DNA from: Sialis fuliginosa
Lineage: Eukaryota > Arthropoda > Insecta > Megaloptera > Sialidae
Reading direction: 5' to 3'
DNA: 64,000 bases
Assembly (NCBI GenBank): GCA_961205875.1
Contig: OY540810.1
Span: forward strand, 28,706,001-28,770,000
Positions 46,401 through 59,377 of this stretch are shown one piece after another. The notes under the pieces are model-generated. The model saw only the letters and a list, made by a program, of their open reading frames with translations, was not told the origin of the DNA and did not search any database. Position 1 is the first letter of the stretch. Every line of letters begins with the position of its first letter. The position numbers and the translations under genes are program-made.

Positions 46401-49400
46401 AGCCTTAATTGCTTTCATATACTGTGAATAAAATATAAACAAATTTAAAATAACTTTCATATGTACTTATAGTATGATATTTTACCTGTAATAATACATT
46501 TAAACATTCAACATAAATCGTTTCGCTATCAATAATACTTGAAATTATACATCTGTACATCGTCATTCTTTCTGCTTCTTTTTTACTGTCCCCATCCTAT
46601 AAAAATTATAATATAATTTAATTAATAAATATAATTTTCGATTTTTACTAGAACCTTATAAAATCTCTATATGGTGTAAAGGTACTTGTGTTTTATTTAC
46701 CTGTACAAATTTATTGTGAGTAGCTGGCGTGGATGATTCCACTGAACTCGAGCTTCCGTAGGTATGATTCTCGGTATCGACGGATATTGTTCGCATAAGT
46801 GGCGGCACTTCTCCGTCATCGTCTATATCACTGTCTAACGAACTGCTTCTTGTTTCATTCGTTCCAGTCCTTTGCCTGTATTAAAATTAATTAATTTACT
46901 ATCAACACTTTTCTGGGAATCTATATAGATATATGTTCAATATTCATGATTTAGAATAAATAAGATAATACATGTAACTATGAAGATTAAGGAGTTACTT
47001 GAATGAATAATTTTTATTAATCAAAACTTACTTCATGAAAAAGTCAATGTTGACATAATTAGAAGGTTTTCCAGGAGAGTCTGGTTCGCTAAGAGCAAGA
47101 TTATTCGAGTGTTTTGCTGATATCGGTAGAGTACTTGAAGCCCTACTAGATACATCATCAGCTGTGGAACTACTTCCTATAATAACATAACATAAATCTT
47201 TGTTCTATGAACTGTTGAATACAGTGTAGAAAAAAAATTGTACAGAAAAATTATAAAGAATTCATAAACAAAATTATATCTTAATACTTATAATAGAAAA
47301 ATATGTATTTCTAAATGCATGATCTGTATTTTCCTTGTTAACATCAAAATTGTTATTTAATGGACATTTGAATTTAACGGTCACTCTATCCTCCTAATTA
47401 GTCTGCTAAATCAAGGTTCTACTATATTTATATCTAATTCCTAAAGTATATCAATTTTGGTATTCTTGTCATCTGTGTTCTACAGGTTTTTTAAAAACTC
47501 TAATGACAAAGCTGAGAGTTATTTAAGATAAGGTGACTCAATCTCCTGTATGTATGACAAGATTAGGTCAATTTTTTATGAAAAACATTTTGATCTGAAA
47601 AAATTAATTAAAAAAACATCTGCTAAGTAAATGCACAGTGCTTCCTCGTGTTAAATTCACCAAAGGTAGTTAATTATTGAACAATTTAAATAAAAACCAA
47701 TTAAGTATTCAGATGAACTCCCTGCCATTGGTTAACCATTTAATTATTATATAATTTTACTTAAAAACATTAATTCAAAATTTTTCTTAATACGCTCCTG
47801 ATTATTTTTTCGTATATTTTTAATTTTTTGACAATTTTTTAAAGCAAATTGAAATAAATCTTTGTAAGGGAATTTTAATTTTACAACAGTGTGGTAACCT
47901 ATCAGGTCGTAACATCTATTCTGTCCGCTGAGTTTAGCGATAACTTGCATTTTACAACTTAAGTCATTATAATTTTTTGATTTGTCATAGTATAGGCAGT
48001 ATTTATGCAGTTTTTGTGTAGTGCACATCTCTCCTGAAATTTTTTTTGCCCTACTAAATATGGAAGTTACCAAAGAACATATACGACATGTTATCCTTTA
48101 CGAGTTTAAGAAGAACATAAATGCAAGCAAAGCGGTTAAAAATACTCAAAGTGTGTATGGAAATGATGGAATAAGTGAACCGATGTGTCAACAACAACAG
48201 TCCGAGAACTAAACGTAAGTCATATGACATTTCAAAGTCATTTGAAACAGTTAAATAAAGTGGTAAAGTTCGGAAAGTGGATACCGCATGACTTATCACC
48301 AGCACAACTTCAACATCGTGTTGATGTTTGCGTTTCATTATGTTCTCATCGTCAACAAGTTCCATTTTTGGATCAAATTGAATTTTAATAACATAAGAAT
48401 GTTAAGCGTAAACACCAGTGGCTTAGCCCTGAAAAAAAACACTACCCCAACCTAAAGCTGAACTTCATCCCTTAAAGATATTGTTATGTGTTTGGTGGGA
48501 TGTTGGACCCATTTTGAATTGATGTTAATAGGCAGAGCGTTGTATTCCACCAGAATAATGCTCATCCACACAAAGCTTGAATTATCATCTATTTTGAAGC
48601 CTGTAAAAATTTCCATTCCCGAAAAGATGTACAAAATGCAGTGTCCTTATTTTTTTAATCCAAACCAAGGAAAATTTTTTGACAAGGGATTGGAAAATTA
48701 CCTGAAAGGTGGCTGCAGGTTATATCTAATAATGGATAATATATTGAAGATTAAGTGTTAATTAGTATAAAAATTATTGACTAATAAAAATAAAAATAAA
48801 ATTCGAACAAAATTTATGTTACAACCTGATATATTATAAGAAATTGAATGCTCTACAAAAAAGATTCTATGAAATGTTCATATAACGTGTTGTTCTTGAG
48901 ATATCTTGAAAAAGTAAATATTTTGGGGATGTCACCCCTCCCCCTTACACACGATTTTGAAATGGGACCATCCTTTACCCAGACCCAACCAGCCAATCAA
49001 GTTTCATTAATATTTAATATCAGTTCAGTGGTTCATGAGTTATGCATGAGATAAAGATTTATAGGACATACATACACACATACACAGACGGACACAGATA
49101 GACAGACACGGAACAAAAAATATTTGTCTTTACCTGAAACGGAAAGAAGTTAAAATTTTGAAATCGGAGAACAATATTTTTCTCATTTTAAAACAATCAC
49201 AAAGCTTCTATACGGCGAGAAAGCAACATATATATCATAATCAGCTGATTTTATGTATCATCATTTTCTTATCATTTTGGCAGGTTTAACCGCAAGTAAT
49301 ATAAGCATAATGTATGTAATCTATTATATTATATATATTTATTATTAATAATGAATAATAACATGACGTAAATTTATTTATTCTTAGAATGTTAGAATAC

Positions 49401-52213
49401 GAATAATTGTAATATATTTAATTATAGAAATTATTAAACATGAATGAAATACTGATATTGTAGTATAATGACGCTACAGATAATATAAATATTGTATTTA
49501 TTTTATCAAATATTTGTTTCCTTTATTTCTCAATATCATAATTTATATGGTTTTACTCATAAATAAAGACACAATAACTGACTCAAACACAACTAAATTA
49601 GAAATTTTCTTTTATTATTTATAATTTAGGAGCTAACTCATTTTTTATAGGGCAGAGGGTTAATATCACATTATATAACATTTGCCATTCATTAATTTTA
49701 AAACAGAATTTATTTACTCTAACTAAACATAATTATTTTAATCTCTAGCAAAACTGAAGATTAGATAAAAATTTTATTATATTATATAGTTTATAAGTAA
49801 ACTTGATTTATATGAATTAATTAAATTAAAATAATTTTTACATTTAATCATATATTGTTTAATACCGATGGTGGAAAGCTGAAACCAAATAAGTTACATT
49901 TTAGCCAATATTGAGCTACATATACAGAATGATTCGCACAGTCCTATCAAACTTGAACAGTAAATTGAGAAAAATATTCTAAGCAAAAAAATTATATGAA
50001 TATGTACCTGGAAACTTTTTATGAGGGAGCTACATCCCTCCAAAGATTTTGCCCCAGATTAGTTTTTATTTAATAATAAATTTATTTTGTTGTAAATGGT
50101 TTATCCTATGACAAATGAGCAAAGTATATTTTTGTGTATTTTGTGTCGTATAATCTTATATAAGTGCCCAACTCAAGAAAAAATTAAAGAAAAAAAAAAA
50201 TACTAGTTAAAAATCAATGGGCCCACTGGCCTCATAAAGTCCTAGTCTAAATTATAATGTTGGAAATCAATAACACTTATTAATACTAATTAATATCAAA
50301 TTTCATAACTATATCACAATGGGTTCTGAAGATATTAAATAAAAACTTATTTGGAGCAAAATCTTTGGAGGGCTGTAGCTCCCTAATGAAAAATTTATGG
50401 ACACATGTTTATAGAAAGTTTTAAATGCTGAATCACCTGTATATATTAAAATTTGTATTTTAAGCCACCACAAATGGTATATTCAGTAAAATGACCATCA
50501 TTTTAAGTAAATTAAAAGAAAAGCCTTACAAATAAGCGACATCACCCATCACAATGGACATTATTTTATCAAATAAAGCTCAAAAAAATATAAAAGGTGC
50601 CTAATTTTAGAAAAAAGTTGCTGACAAAAAACTGAAAAAATTTTGTTTTTCGTCCTTTGTGTGTCACTTATTTGGTTTTAACATTCTACCGTCAATATAA
50701 TTAGGGTTTGTTTTGGTTCAAGTAAAAAAATATATATCGGTTCGGATTCGATTTTTGTTAAAGAAAAAATAATGGTTTTCCAGTTTTCGGTTTAGCTTTG
50801 TTAGTTTTTAAATGTTTTTATTTGATTATAAATTCATTTTCCATAGTTATGCTGCCGTAGCCATAAATTTAAATTATTTTACGAACCGAAAAAACTATTT
50901 CGGTTCATTTACGGTTTTCGTTCCGATAAAAATAACGGTTTTTCTGATTTTTGGTTGTTCTGGCTTTGAAGTCTAGAATGATATACGGTATAACTATTAA
51001 CTATTCAATAATGTATCTTCTCAAACATTCATTCACTTACAATGACTCATTGTTACCATTTTAGTGAAATTTTAATGAATCAATTGAATATAAAATTTCT
51101 GTAGTACCAAATTTATTGATAAATATTCCCCTAAGAATGAGTCACTTAAAAAGAGGTAGGGTAGTTAGTAATAATTTATAGTACATGTAATATTAATTAG
51201 GAAGTTATTTATAAATAAAGAATTTAAAATTTACCAATTAAATAACAGTTTATCTTGATTTGTTGAGTATTCCTGTGAGAATAAAATTCATAATAACCAA
51301 AATAACTAACCTGCTTGTATATAAACATATTCTCCTGGATCAACATCGTCTTGTCCATCAGGCGGAACACTATCGTAATAATGTTCAGGATCGTCGTCAG
51401 GTCCTAGTGCACTTGGTATCGGACTTTCTACTGATTCAGATCTCAAACTTCCTAAAGGATCTTCACTAACACACAACGATTCTTTGGACCCAACTTTATC
51501 TGATATATTACATTCTTCACTAAGCAGACTTGTTTTGCTTTGTGTTAATGATTTGGGAAGTGATCTGTTAAAATAAAAAAAGTTGAAAAATTACCAACAA
51601 TTAATTTCTGTTAATTTGCTGACCTTGGTGCTGCTTGTGGCTCTTTATTAATTGAGTCTTTGTTGTCTTGACCTTTCACACCGTTAACTTCGATAACAGT
51701 AACAAAATTTGATGGGTCTGGTGATTTGGATAATTCGGTAACATGATCAGAAGATGGTAATTCTTCTGGAGGTGTAATTGCTTCTTTCGTTATAATTAAA
51801 CTCTACAAAAAATGTTTTCAAGTATATAAAAATGCAACAATTGAAATTGCAATTTTTTTTATCTTAAAAATAGCGAATTAAAGATAAATATGTATAAATA
51901 TAGCTAAAACTATCCAGGTGATTCATAATGTTTACATAAATATTATCTTTTTATCTTATCTTATTACCTTCCTGTTTTCAGGCGCGTCGCGGTTTTCTAC
52001 GGTAGTTTGGGCTTTATGTTTTTCTACATCGCTAAGCAGTCTTTCTAAATATTCCACATAAAATTCTTCCTTTTCGATTTCTTCCCTAAGTATCGCAACT
52101 TTCTGTTTATGCTTGGCCAAATTTGCTCTAACATCTTCTTCCCAAGCTGCAGGTAAAGCACTATCCGGAAATCTTTGTACCCACACACGTTGAAAATCAC
52201 CGAACACACTCAT
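43431..52213 (-). CDS. BCR: BCR/ABR-type RhoGEF and RhoGAP
   Basis: Dual regulator of Rho-family GTPases. Sixteen reverse-strand exons join in phase: 52213-51968, 51802-51624, 51564-51311, 47176-47032, 46875-46701, 46596-46486, 46421-46227, 46162-45950, 45883-45764, 45697-45371, 45304-45107, 45015-44826, 44709-44340, 44282-44143, 44007-43761, 43677-43431; 1,118 aa. Domains: N-terminal BCR-type coiled coil (aa 1-82, FGDFQRVWVQRFPDSALP); Ser-rich linker to ~333 with a Tyr/Pro/Asp stretch; DH domain ~334-510; PH ~511-720; C2 ~740-905; RhoGAP ~908-1118 with GVYRVSG (arginine finger about R937) and SLHNLATVFGPTLLRP. Vertebrate BCR has a kinase-like region between coiled coil and DH; nothing of the kind is seen in the shorter linker here. 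Intron 3 is 4.1 kb and transposon-filled. Confidence 0.93.
47902..48829 (+). pseudogene. Decayed mariner transposon with transposase relic
   Basis: TA duplications at 47900-47901 and 48830-48831 flank ends TCAGGTCGTAACAT and inverse (ATGTTACAACCTGA). Inside, from about 48060, blocks of a mariner transposase are readable in shifting frames: MEVTKEHIRHVILYEF with a SVYGNDGISE stretch, the second helix-turn-helix (VRELNVSHMTFQSHLKQL), WIPHDLSPAQL and, farther on, a CVWWD-like segment. At 928 bp it is ~350 bp shorter than a complete mariner and full of stops and deletions, so it is inactive. It lies antisense within BCR-like intron 3. Confidence 0.85.
49920..50455. mobile_element. Inverted-repeat element, copy 1 (BCR-like intron 3)
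   Basis: Ends near ATATACAGAATGATTCGCA (49920) and the inverse AATCACCTGTATATATT (about 50455). The inner block GAGGGAGCTACATCCCTCCA is inverted near 50365 (GGAGGGCTGTAGCTCCCT). The same blocks in the same order occur at 62222-62885 in Drp1, so this is a dispersed family. Target duplication not resolved. Confidence 0.65.
50700..50985. mobile_element. CGGTT-rich MITE, copy 2
   Basis: A diverged relative of 9071-9414: it starts TTAGGGTTTGTTTTGGTTC, carries TTTCGGTTCATTTACGG and AACGGTTTTTC motifs in both halves and ends TCTGGCTTTGAAGTC. More degenerate than copy 1, hence older. Confidence 0.55.
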
Positions 52214-53131
52214 TTTGCATTTTTCTTTCTGCACTAAATAAATATTCACATTTTTCACAAATTAATTAAATAAACTTTAATTAACAATGATATATATAAT
52301 TGCAGTATGACAGGAGAAACCTCCACTGAAGTTTACTGTGACGAATACCATAATACAGATATGAAATTTATCTATAAAATATAAATTTATTGTGTGGCCC
52401 TGCAATTACAGTAGTTGACCAATTGAATTGATTGTTTGATGTAAAAAAAGGATTGTCCAAAGTAAATAGAAAATATTTATTTTAATAAATATTAATAAAA
52501 TAACATCTAATTAACAATAATGACCTTATTAAAAATATTTTCATTGTCTTAATTAACTAACTATAATAAAATTATTTTTTATTGTACATTTATTTTAAAA
52601 GATTTTTAACTACACCAATAGTTCCTAATATTTTGATTACATGTAGTCTTCGAGCATAAACCTACTAGAGGCAGCCTTTCCGTCCGCCGTGCGAACAAGT
52701 GTGCGAGAGAGAAAGCGCGAATAAGTCTACAACCTTTCTCTTTCGCTCGCCGAATTCAGCACGCGGAGCGAGAGAGAAAGGATGTAGACTTATTTGCGCT
52801 TTCTCTCTCGCATGCTTGTTTTGCACGACCGAGCGGCAAGGCTGCCTCTAGTAGGTATATGCTCGAAGCATGTAATAGGTACATGGGTGGGGGGAAATCC
52901 AAAATAGCCACACGTGCTTTTTATATTTATGTTAAAAAACACAAAATATTAAAATGTATGTATATGTTTTTATTTGCATTTATTTCTAAACGAGAGCTAT
53001 ATTTCCATTATTAATAAAAATAAATTAAATGTAAACGCAATAGGTTATAGAAAAATATTTTCTATATACATACATACCTTTTAATTATTTAATGATTTAT
53101 TTATTGAAAATCAAAGAAAAGGTTTTATGAA
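52214..53131. promoter_or_regulatory. Divergent promoter between the BCR-like gene and Nle
   Basis: The two genes start back to back across 918 bp. The interval contains a 221-bp hairpin MITE (52648-52868). Flanking sequence is AT-rich, with no core promoter motif I can support. Confidence 0.4.
52648..52868. mobile_element. 221-bp hairpin MITE, copy 2
   Basis: Same length and sequence family as 35955-36175. Ends CTTCGAGCATAAACC / GGTATATGCTCGAAG; flanks CATGTAGT and CATGTAAT are an 8-bp duplication with one change. It lies in a divergent promoter, about 435 bp from one start codon and 264 bp from the other. Confidence 0.88.
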
Positions 53132-56100
53132 ATGGAAGAGGAAAAAGATAATCAACCACGTCGCATTTTATCACGATTTAAATCAGATAGTGGTGAACTA
53201 TCTGGTCTTATAGACATACCTTTGCAATGTACTGTAGACGAATTAACATTAATATGTAATGCTGTAATACAGGAGGTAAATTATACTATTTATAAATGAC
53301 TACTTAGTATATTTATTAATTATGTTTTTAATAGGATGAAAAATCATCATACATATTCTTTGTTGATGAAAAAGAAATAAAAAATAATTTAGAATCGGTA
53401 TTAGATTGTGACAAATTAAACACAGAAGATGTCTTAGATATAGTTTATCAAAAACAGGCGATATTTCGTGTGCGCCCAGTAACAAGATGTACCAGGTATG
53501 TGTCATTTTAACAATACAGTTTTGACGTGTTAATACTTTAACATTTTTTATAGTTCAATACCTGGTCATGCTGAAGCTGTCATATCGGTGAACTTTAGCC
53601 CTGATGGTAAACATTTAGCAAGTGGTTCCGGTGACACAACTGTACGATTTTGGGATGTAAATACACAAACACCTGATCATACTTGCAAGGCGCATAAAAA
53701 TTGGGTATGTTAAATTTTGCTTAAATATATTTATAATTTTAATAATTTTTTTTTTTCAAAAACGTGGACCCTGAATTTTAAACATTTATTTTTATTTCGT
53801 ACTAGCTTATTGGAGCTGGTGTTATCTGGGGATATATATTTAATCTATAATAAACCTATTAATTAAACATTGTTTTCACTTATCGCTAACTATTACACAG
53901 TTTACGTGAAGATACCTCTCCAATGATTGTTTTTTATCTGACTTCATGAAATTTACACAAAATATCCACAAATTATACACCTAAATCTTCCTCGTGAAAC
54001 ACTATCCATTAGTGAAAACCAGAATAAAATTTGGTTTTATACTATGTATAGATATAAAATAGCTAATCATCACTTGAAAATTTCAACTTCTATCATTTTA
54101 GGTACTTTGTATATCTTGGTCTCCTGATGGTAAAAAACTAGCATCTGCTTGTAAAGCAGGTCAGTTATGTATATGGGACCCTTGCACGGGAAATCAGCTA
54201 GGTCGTACGATGATAGGTCACAAACAATGGATCACAGCATTAGCTTGGGAACCATTCCATAAAGACCCTGAATGCCGAAGATTGGCAAGTTCGTCTAAAG
54301 ATTGTGATATAAGAATATGGGATACTGTAAGATGTTTAACATTGATTACACTAAGTGGGCACAGTAAGAGTGTCACTGCACTAAAATGGGGAGGAGGGGG
54401 ACTGATATATTCAGCATCACAGGATAGGACGATTAAAGTATGGAGAGCAGATGATGTAAGTAATTTTTTTAATATTGTATTGTATATTTTTAATATGTAT
54501 GTATTTGATGTTGTAGAAATAATAATTCATGTTTTACAGGGTGTTTTATGCCGTACTTTAGAAGGCCATGCACACTGGGTTAATACATTAGCGTTGAGTA
54601 CTGATTACGTACTTAGAACAGGACCTTATACAATACTAGAAAAAGCTTCTACTGACAGTAAGTCAAATAATAAAAAAAAATCAGTGATATAAATTTTTTA
54701 TTTACTAAAATAAAATACCATCTTATATTCTTTTTAGATATAAAATTGCAACAATCAGCACTAGAAAAATACCAGTCTGTTTGCACTAATGATGAAGAAA
54801 GACTTGTCTCAGGTTCAGATGACTTCACAATGTTTCTGTGGCAACCTGAAAAGGCGAAGAAGCCTTTAGCACGACTGACGGGTCACCAGCAGTTAGTTAA
54901 CGATGTCAAGTTTTCACCAGACGCTAGATACTTAGCGTCAGCTTCGTTTGATAAATCTGTTAAGCTATGGGACGGACATACAGGAAAGTTCATCACTACT
55001 TTAAGAGGTCACGTGCAAGCTGTGTATATGATTTCATGGTCAGCCGATTCTAGGCTTTTAGTAAGTGGCAGTGCTGATTCTACGTTGAAAGGTACTTTTA
55101 TTTTACTTATATTTATTTTATAAATATATATATTTGAAGATTTATTTGTCATTAGTATGTAGATAAATGTATATAAAAAAATGAATGTTTTAGTGTGGAA
55201 TTTATCAACTAAGAAATTAGAATTAGATCTTCCGGGACATGCTGATGAAGTATATGCAGTGGATTGGTCACCGGACGGAAGTAAAGTAGCTTCTGGAGGA
55301 AAAGATAAAGTGTTGAAACTGTATGTATATTTGGTCGTTAGATTTTTTTTTATGTTTTACAAGTTTCAATCATTTTTTAAGGCTTGGTTAAGTCATAGTT
55401 AATTAATGTGATCTGTGATTATAAAAGTTAATTTTTCTCAAAATTTTTCGTTTTTTTGAAGATTAGCATTACATAGGAAATAACTTCTTTAAAAAAATAT
55501 TACTTTAAATTATGAATATTTTAGAAAATATAAGCAGTATTCCGTATTTTTTGTTCACCTTTATATGTTCTTAAAACCAGGGCTTTTTTAAAATGTAACG
55601 CAGTGGAACGGCATTCTGGCAACTTTTTTTTCATGGCGTAAGAAAAGCTGCTTTAAAAATATAATTTTCTTTAGTAAAAAGCTTGACAAGAAGTGAGTTC
55701 TGGCACCTTTTTGTTTAAAAAAAAGCCCTGCTTAAAACTATATTACCAAAACAGCTATTTGTAAGCCAAAGTGACTAACTGTACGTTTTGTAATTTATAA
55801 CAAATTAAATATTTTTTAGAATAAAAAAATCGCTCAATATATTATTATTTAATTTGCATTTCAATTAATTTTCTATAAAAACATTTTGAATAGTTAGTAA
55901 TTTTTGTTTCTGAATACTTGCTTCAGATCTCTGATGTGTAATATAAATTATTTAATCATTTTTATTATATATATTCTAGTCATGCTTTAACATATTGATT
56001 CACAGTTAAAGAATGCTAATTATTTATATTTACAGTATTCAGCATGTTCCACTTTCCTAAAATAATTTTCAAAAGTAGAACAGTTTTTTTTTGTTTATAT

Positions 56101-56518
56101 TTTATTATTGGTTATTGTTTTTAACATTAATAAAATAAATAAGGGAACATCCATTAATTACATAAAACTTTTAGAGGGAGAGGGGTTCTATAAAACTTAC
56201 AATTAGGAATTCTTGTGTGAGTTAATTGAAACTAGTTTTTTTCACACATTTGGGAATTCTTATTTTTTCACTGTTATTAGAATTAATTTATATTGCAATC
56301 GACCTTAAAATTAAGTCCAATAAACAGTAAAAATGATTGATTTATCTTTAAGTAAAAAATAGGAGAGGTTGCCAAAACCTTAGAATGGGGATGGTTGGGT
56401 GGGGTTGAAAATTCCAAAAATCATCCTTATGTAATTAACGGAGGCTCCCTAACATAAAAAAGTAACTTATAAAAATTTATTTTGATAATTTTTTTTTAAT
56501 TACAGATGGCAGAACTAA
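53132..56518 (+). CDS. Nle: Notchless homolog, ribosome biogenesis WD40 protein
   Basis: Nuclear factor that docks on the AAA ATPase Midasin/Rea1 to drive pre-60S maturation; first known as a Notch modifier. Eight exons (53132-53275, 53335-53495, 53554-53704, 54102-54455, 54540-54657, 54738-55091, 55194-55320, 56506-56518) join to 473 aa. The N-terminal NLE/ubiquitin-like domain (aa ~20-100, [20 protein letters not shown]) is followed by eight WD40 blades, e.g. [69 protein letters not shown], each closing with WD or VW. The last exon codes only the final WQN after a 1.2-kb intron holding two MITEs; without it the frame would stop at 55402. The upstream ATG at 53127 is out of frame. Confidence 0.95.
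55578..55730. mobile_element. 153-bp hAT MITE in Nle intron 7
   Basis: CAGGGCTTTTTT and inverse AAAAAAAAGCCCTG, with a perfect 8-bp duplication CTTAAAAC at 55570-55577 and 55731-55738. It is a textbook hAT-type non-autonomous element. Confidence 0.9.
56142..56452. mobile_element. GGGA(A/G)-CC-CAT MITE, second copy
   Basis: AGGGAACATCCATTAATTAC and the inverse GTAATTAACGGAGGCTCCCT bound ~310 bp in Nle intron 7. Same terminal motif as 31577-31817. Confidence 0.65.
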
Positions 56519-56798
56519 GAATTAATTAATATACAAATTATACAATACGTATTTTTATTTGTGTAAATAAAAATTAATAATAAAATTTCATGATTGTTTT
56601 TTCTTCTCTTACAAACACAAAAACAGATAAAAAATAATCAATATGCCAATAAAATGATTAATACTTATTGTGTTTACATATACATTAATTAATTTTTAAT
56701 GCTAATTTTATTTACCTAAATGTATACCGTTCAGATCAATATGTTCACCAGTTATATTGAAAACTGAAAATTAAATTGTCAGATACCAATATAATACA

Positions 56799-58553
56799 AT
56801 GGAGGAACTTATAATATCTCCTAACTTACTTAATGACATATATCCATCTAACAACTCTATAAAGAAAGTACCAAAGTGCGAAAGTGCTCGTCAGAATGCT
56901 ATTAATTCCCGTGCACATTTATCTACGGCAGATGCACAGACTCTCGAAGATCACGATCAGTTTTATCGAGACCATAAGCTGCTACTTGTTCTTTTCAGAG
57001 TGTTAGGAGTTATGCCTGTTAAAAGAGAAATTGGTGAGTTCAAAATATTTTTTCGTATTTTTTATTTCGATACAAGAAACCAAGAATTTATGAAAATTTA
57101 TTACATATTTTGTTTTTTTAATTCAAAGATTTAATTAATTAAGTTAAAGAAAATTATTTTTATAGGAAAAATTGCATTTTATTGGATATCACCTGCAATG
57201 ATATATGCTTTTATATTCTACATCTTGACAACTTTGATTGTTTTACAAATTGGGTATGAACGGTTAATGATATTATCCAACAACGAACAGTTTGATGAGT
57301 ACATCTATTATATTATATTCATCATATTTCTCATTCCACATTTTTGGATCCCATTTGTAGGATGGGGCGTTGCAAGGGAAGTCGTCGACTATAAAAACTC
57401 TTGGACTATATTTCAAGTAAGACAAAATAAATGAATTAATAATTGAGTTCTTGAGAAGATTTTGTAAATGAAATGAACAATTTTTTAAATTAGTTCTTAT
57501 TTAAATTTTTAGTTAAGATATTACCGAATAGCAGGAAAAAACATGGAATTTCCACATTTAAGCACATTGATAGTTATAATCAGTGCTGGATGTTTATTTT
57601 GTGCAGTTGCATTATTGCTCACTCTCAGCACGCTTTTAACAGGATTCACGTTATGGCACACTACAGCATACTATCACATTGTCACGATGATCAACATGAA
57701 CGGGGCTTTATGGTATATTAATTGTAGGGCTATCGGAAATGCAAGCGATTCACTTGCGGCTAGTTTTCAAAAGGTAATTTAGTGTCTTTGGGTAAAGTAT
57801 ATATTGAAATAATAATTTTTAGGAAATAAATAGCAACTGTAAAGGATATATAGTAGCTTATTACCGACATCTTTGGCTAAGTTTAAGTGAAATATTGCAA
57901 AAACTTGGAAATGCTTATGCTCGAACTTATTCTACATATTCGTTGTTTTTAATCGTAAACATTACAATAGCTGTAAGTATTTAATACTGTGAGAATACTA
58001 ATTGTAACTAGAAGCATCTTAATTAAATTTATTAATTTTAGGCATACGGATATTTATCTGAAATAGTTGATAATGGTTTTGGTTTTTCATTTAAAGAAAG
58101 TGGTTTATTAGTCAATATATTCTACTGTAGTATTCTTTTATTTGTTTTTTGTGACTGTTCTCACCGTGCATCTTTAAAAGTTACAAAACGAATACAAGAA
58201 TCGCTTTTTAGTATTGACTTACAACGTGTTGACTATCGTACTATAAAAGAGGTACATATATATATTCATGTTTTGTTAGTGTAAATTTATAACATGGTTA
58301 TAATAAATAAATTTGACTGTACAGATCCGAATGTTCATTGCTGCAATAGAAATGAACCCACCTACAGTATCTTTGAAAGGTTATGAAAATATAAACAGGC
58401 AATTAATTACATCGGTAAATATTTTTTAAGTAATAATTTTGATAACATAATACGAAGATATTATTTAATATTTTTCAGAGTGCTGCTACAATTGCTATTT
58501 ACCTAATAGTACTTGTGCAATTTAAAATAAGTTTACCCAAGGAACTTCAGTAG
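56799..58553 (+). CDS. Gr: Gustatory receptor, CO2-receptor family (Gr21a/Gr22 type)
   Basis: Seven-transmembrane chemoreceptor of sensory neurons, expected to form a CO2-gated channel with its paralogs. Seven exons (56799-57033, 57166-57416, 57513-57773, 57823-57972, 58042-58251, 58325-58414, 58479-58553) join to 423 aa. Family hallmarks: DHKLLLVLFRVLGVMPV near aa 55-72, PHFWIPFVGWGVAREV, the TMINMNGALWYINCRAIGNA region, LGNAYARTYSTYSLFLIVNI, and the C-terminal INRQLITSSAATIAIYLIVL with VQF, the Gr signature (TYhhhhhQF, here IY). These motifs match the conserved CO2 receptors far better than sugar or bitter receptors. Assignment to the Gr21a/AgGr22 branch rather than the Gr63a/AgGr24 branch is my inference. 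Confidence 0.88.
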
Positions 58554-58696
58554 GCAACATAGAATAATAAACTAGAGGTAACAGTACAGAATATAAGTAA
58601 TGTTTGAAGATGCACAATATCATATATAATATTTAACCCTAGAAGACTAATCATATTTTATCTACGCGGAGGCTTTTTATTAGTCGATTCGACTGA

Positions 58697-58908
58697 CATC
58701 ATTTGATTTGTGTTTGCATTTTTTATAACTACATTACCTATTTTAGAGGAATATAAATGAAAAATACAGTTTTTGTAATCAATTAATCATGCAGTTATAT
58801 ATCCTCATTAATTATACATGTAATTATTTATATTTGATTTGTGTTTGCATTTTTTGTAATTAAATTATGTATTTTAGAGGAATATAAATGAAAAATACAA
58901 TTTTGGTA
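58697..58908. repeat. Direct duplication in the Gr 3' flank
   Basis: A ~78-bp block (TTTGATTTGTGTTTGCATTT ... TTTTAGAGGAATATAAATGA) at about 58697-58775 recurs at 58831-58908, 134 bp apart. The rest of the spacer 58554-59377 has no gene; GC-rich words near 59025-59110 (GGGCCTCC, CAGG-GCCCC, CGGCCCTG) may be a degraded element. Confidence 0.6.
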
Positions 58909-59377
58909 ATTTTTTTTATTAAAAGTTACAAAAATCAATCTTATCTAATTTTACTGACAAGAGATCCTAATGAAACAAAAACAAAGAATTAGGAATATAG
59001 AGCAAAAAATGTTTGCTGCATAGGGGGCCTCCAAACAAACGAAAGTGTGGATATATACAGGGCCCCTCGATCACTTGCTGCTCCGGGGCCCAAGAGTCGC
59101 TGTTACGGCCCTGCCTATATACTTATATAGACGTCTCAAATTTGTTAATACTCTCACATTATAAATTATCTCATAAAACTGTGCAGTCTAACGATTGAAT
59201 ATATAAAAAAAACTAATACCTATACATTAATTAAACAATTAAATATTTAATGTTCTTGTGATTTACATTTTCTTTCAACATAATTAATTTAATAAATAAC
59301 AAATGCATTGTACAATTACAATATTTACATGTTAATTAGTTAAATATTACAATACAAAAAATATAATTGAATGAATT

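Noticed and set aside
48054-48365. 103-aa reverse-strand frame in BCR-like intron 3
   Set aside because: It is antisense to the decayed mariner transposase.
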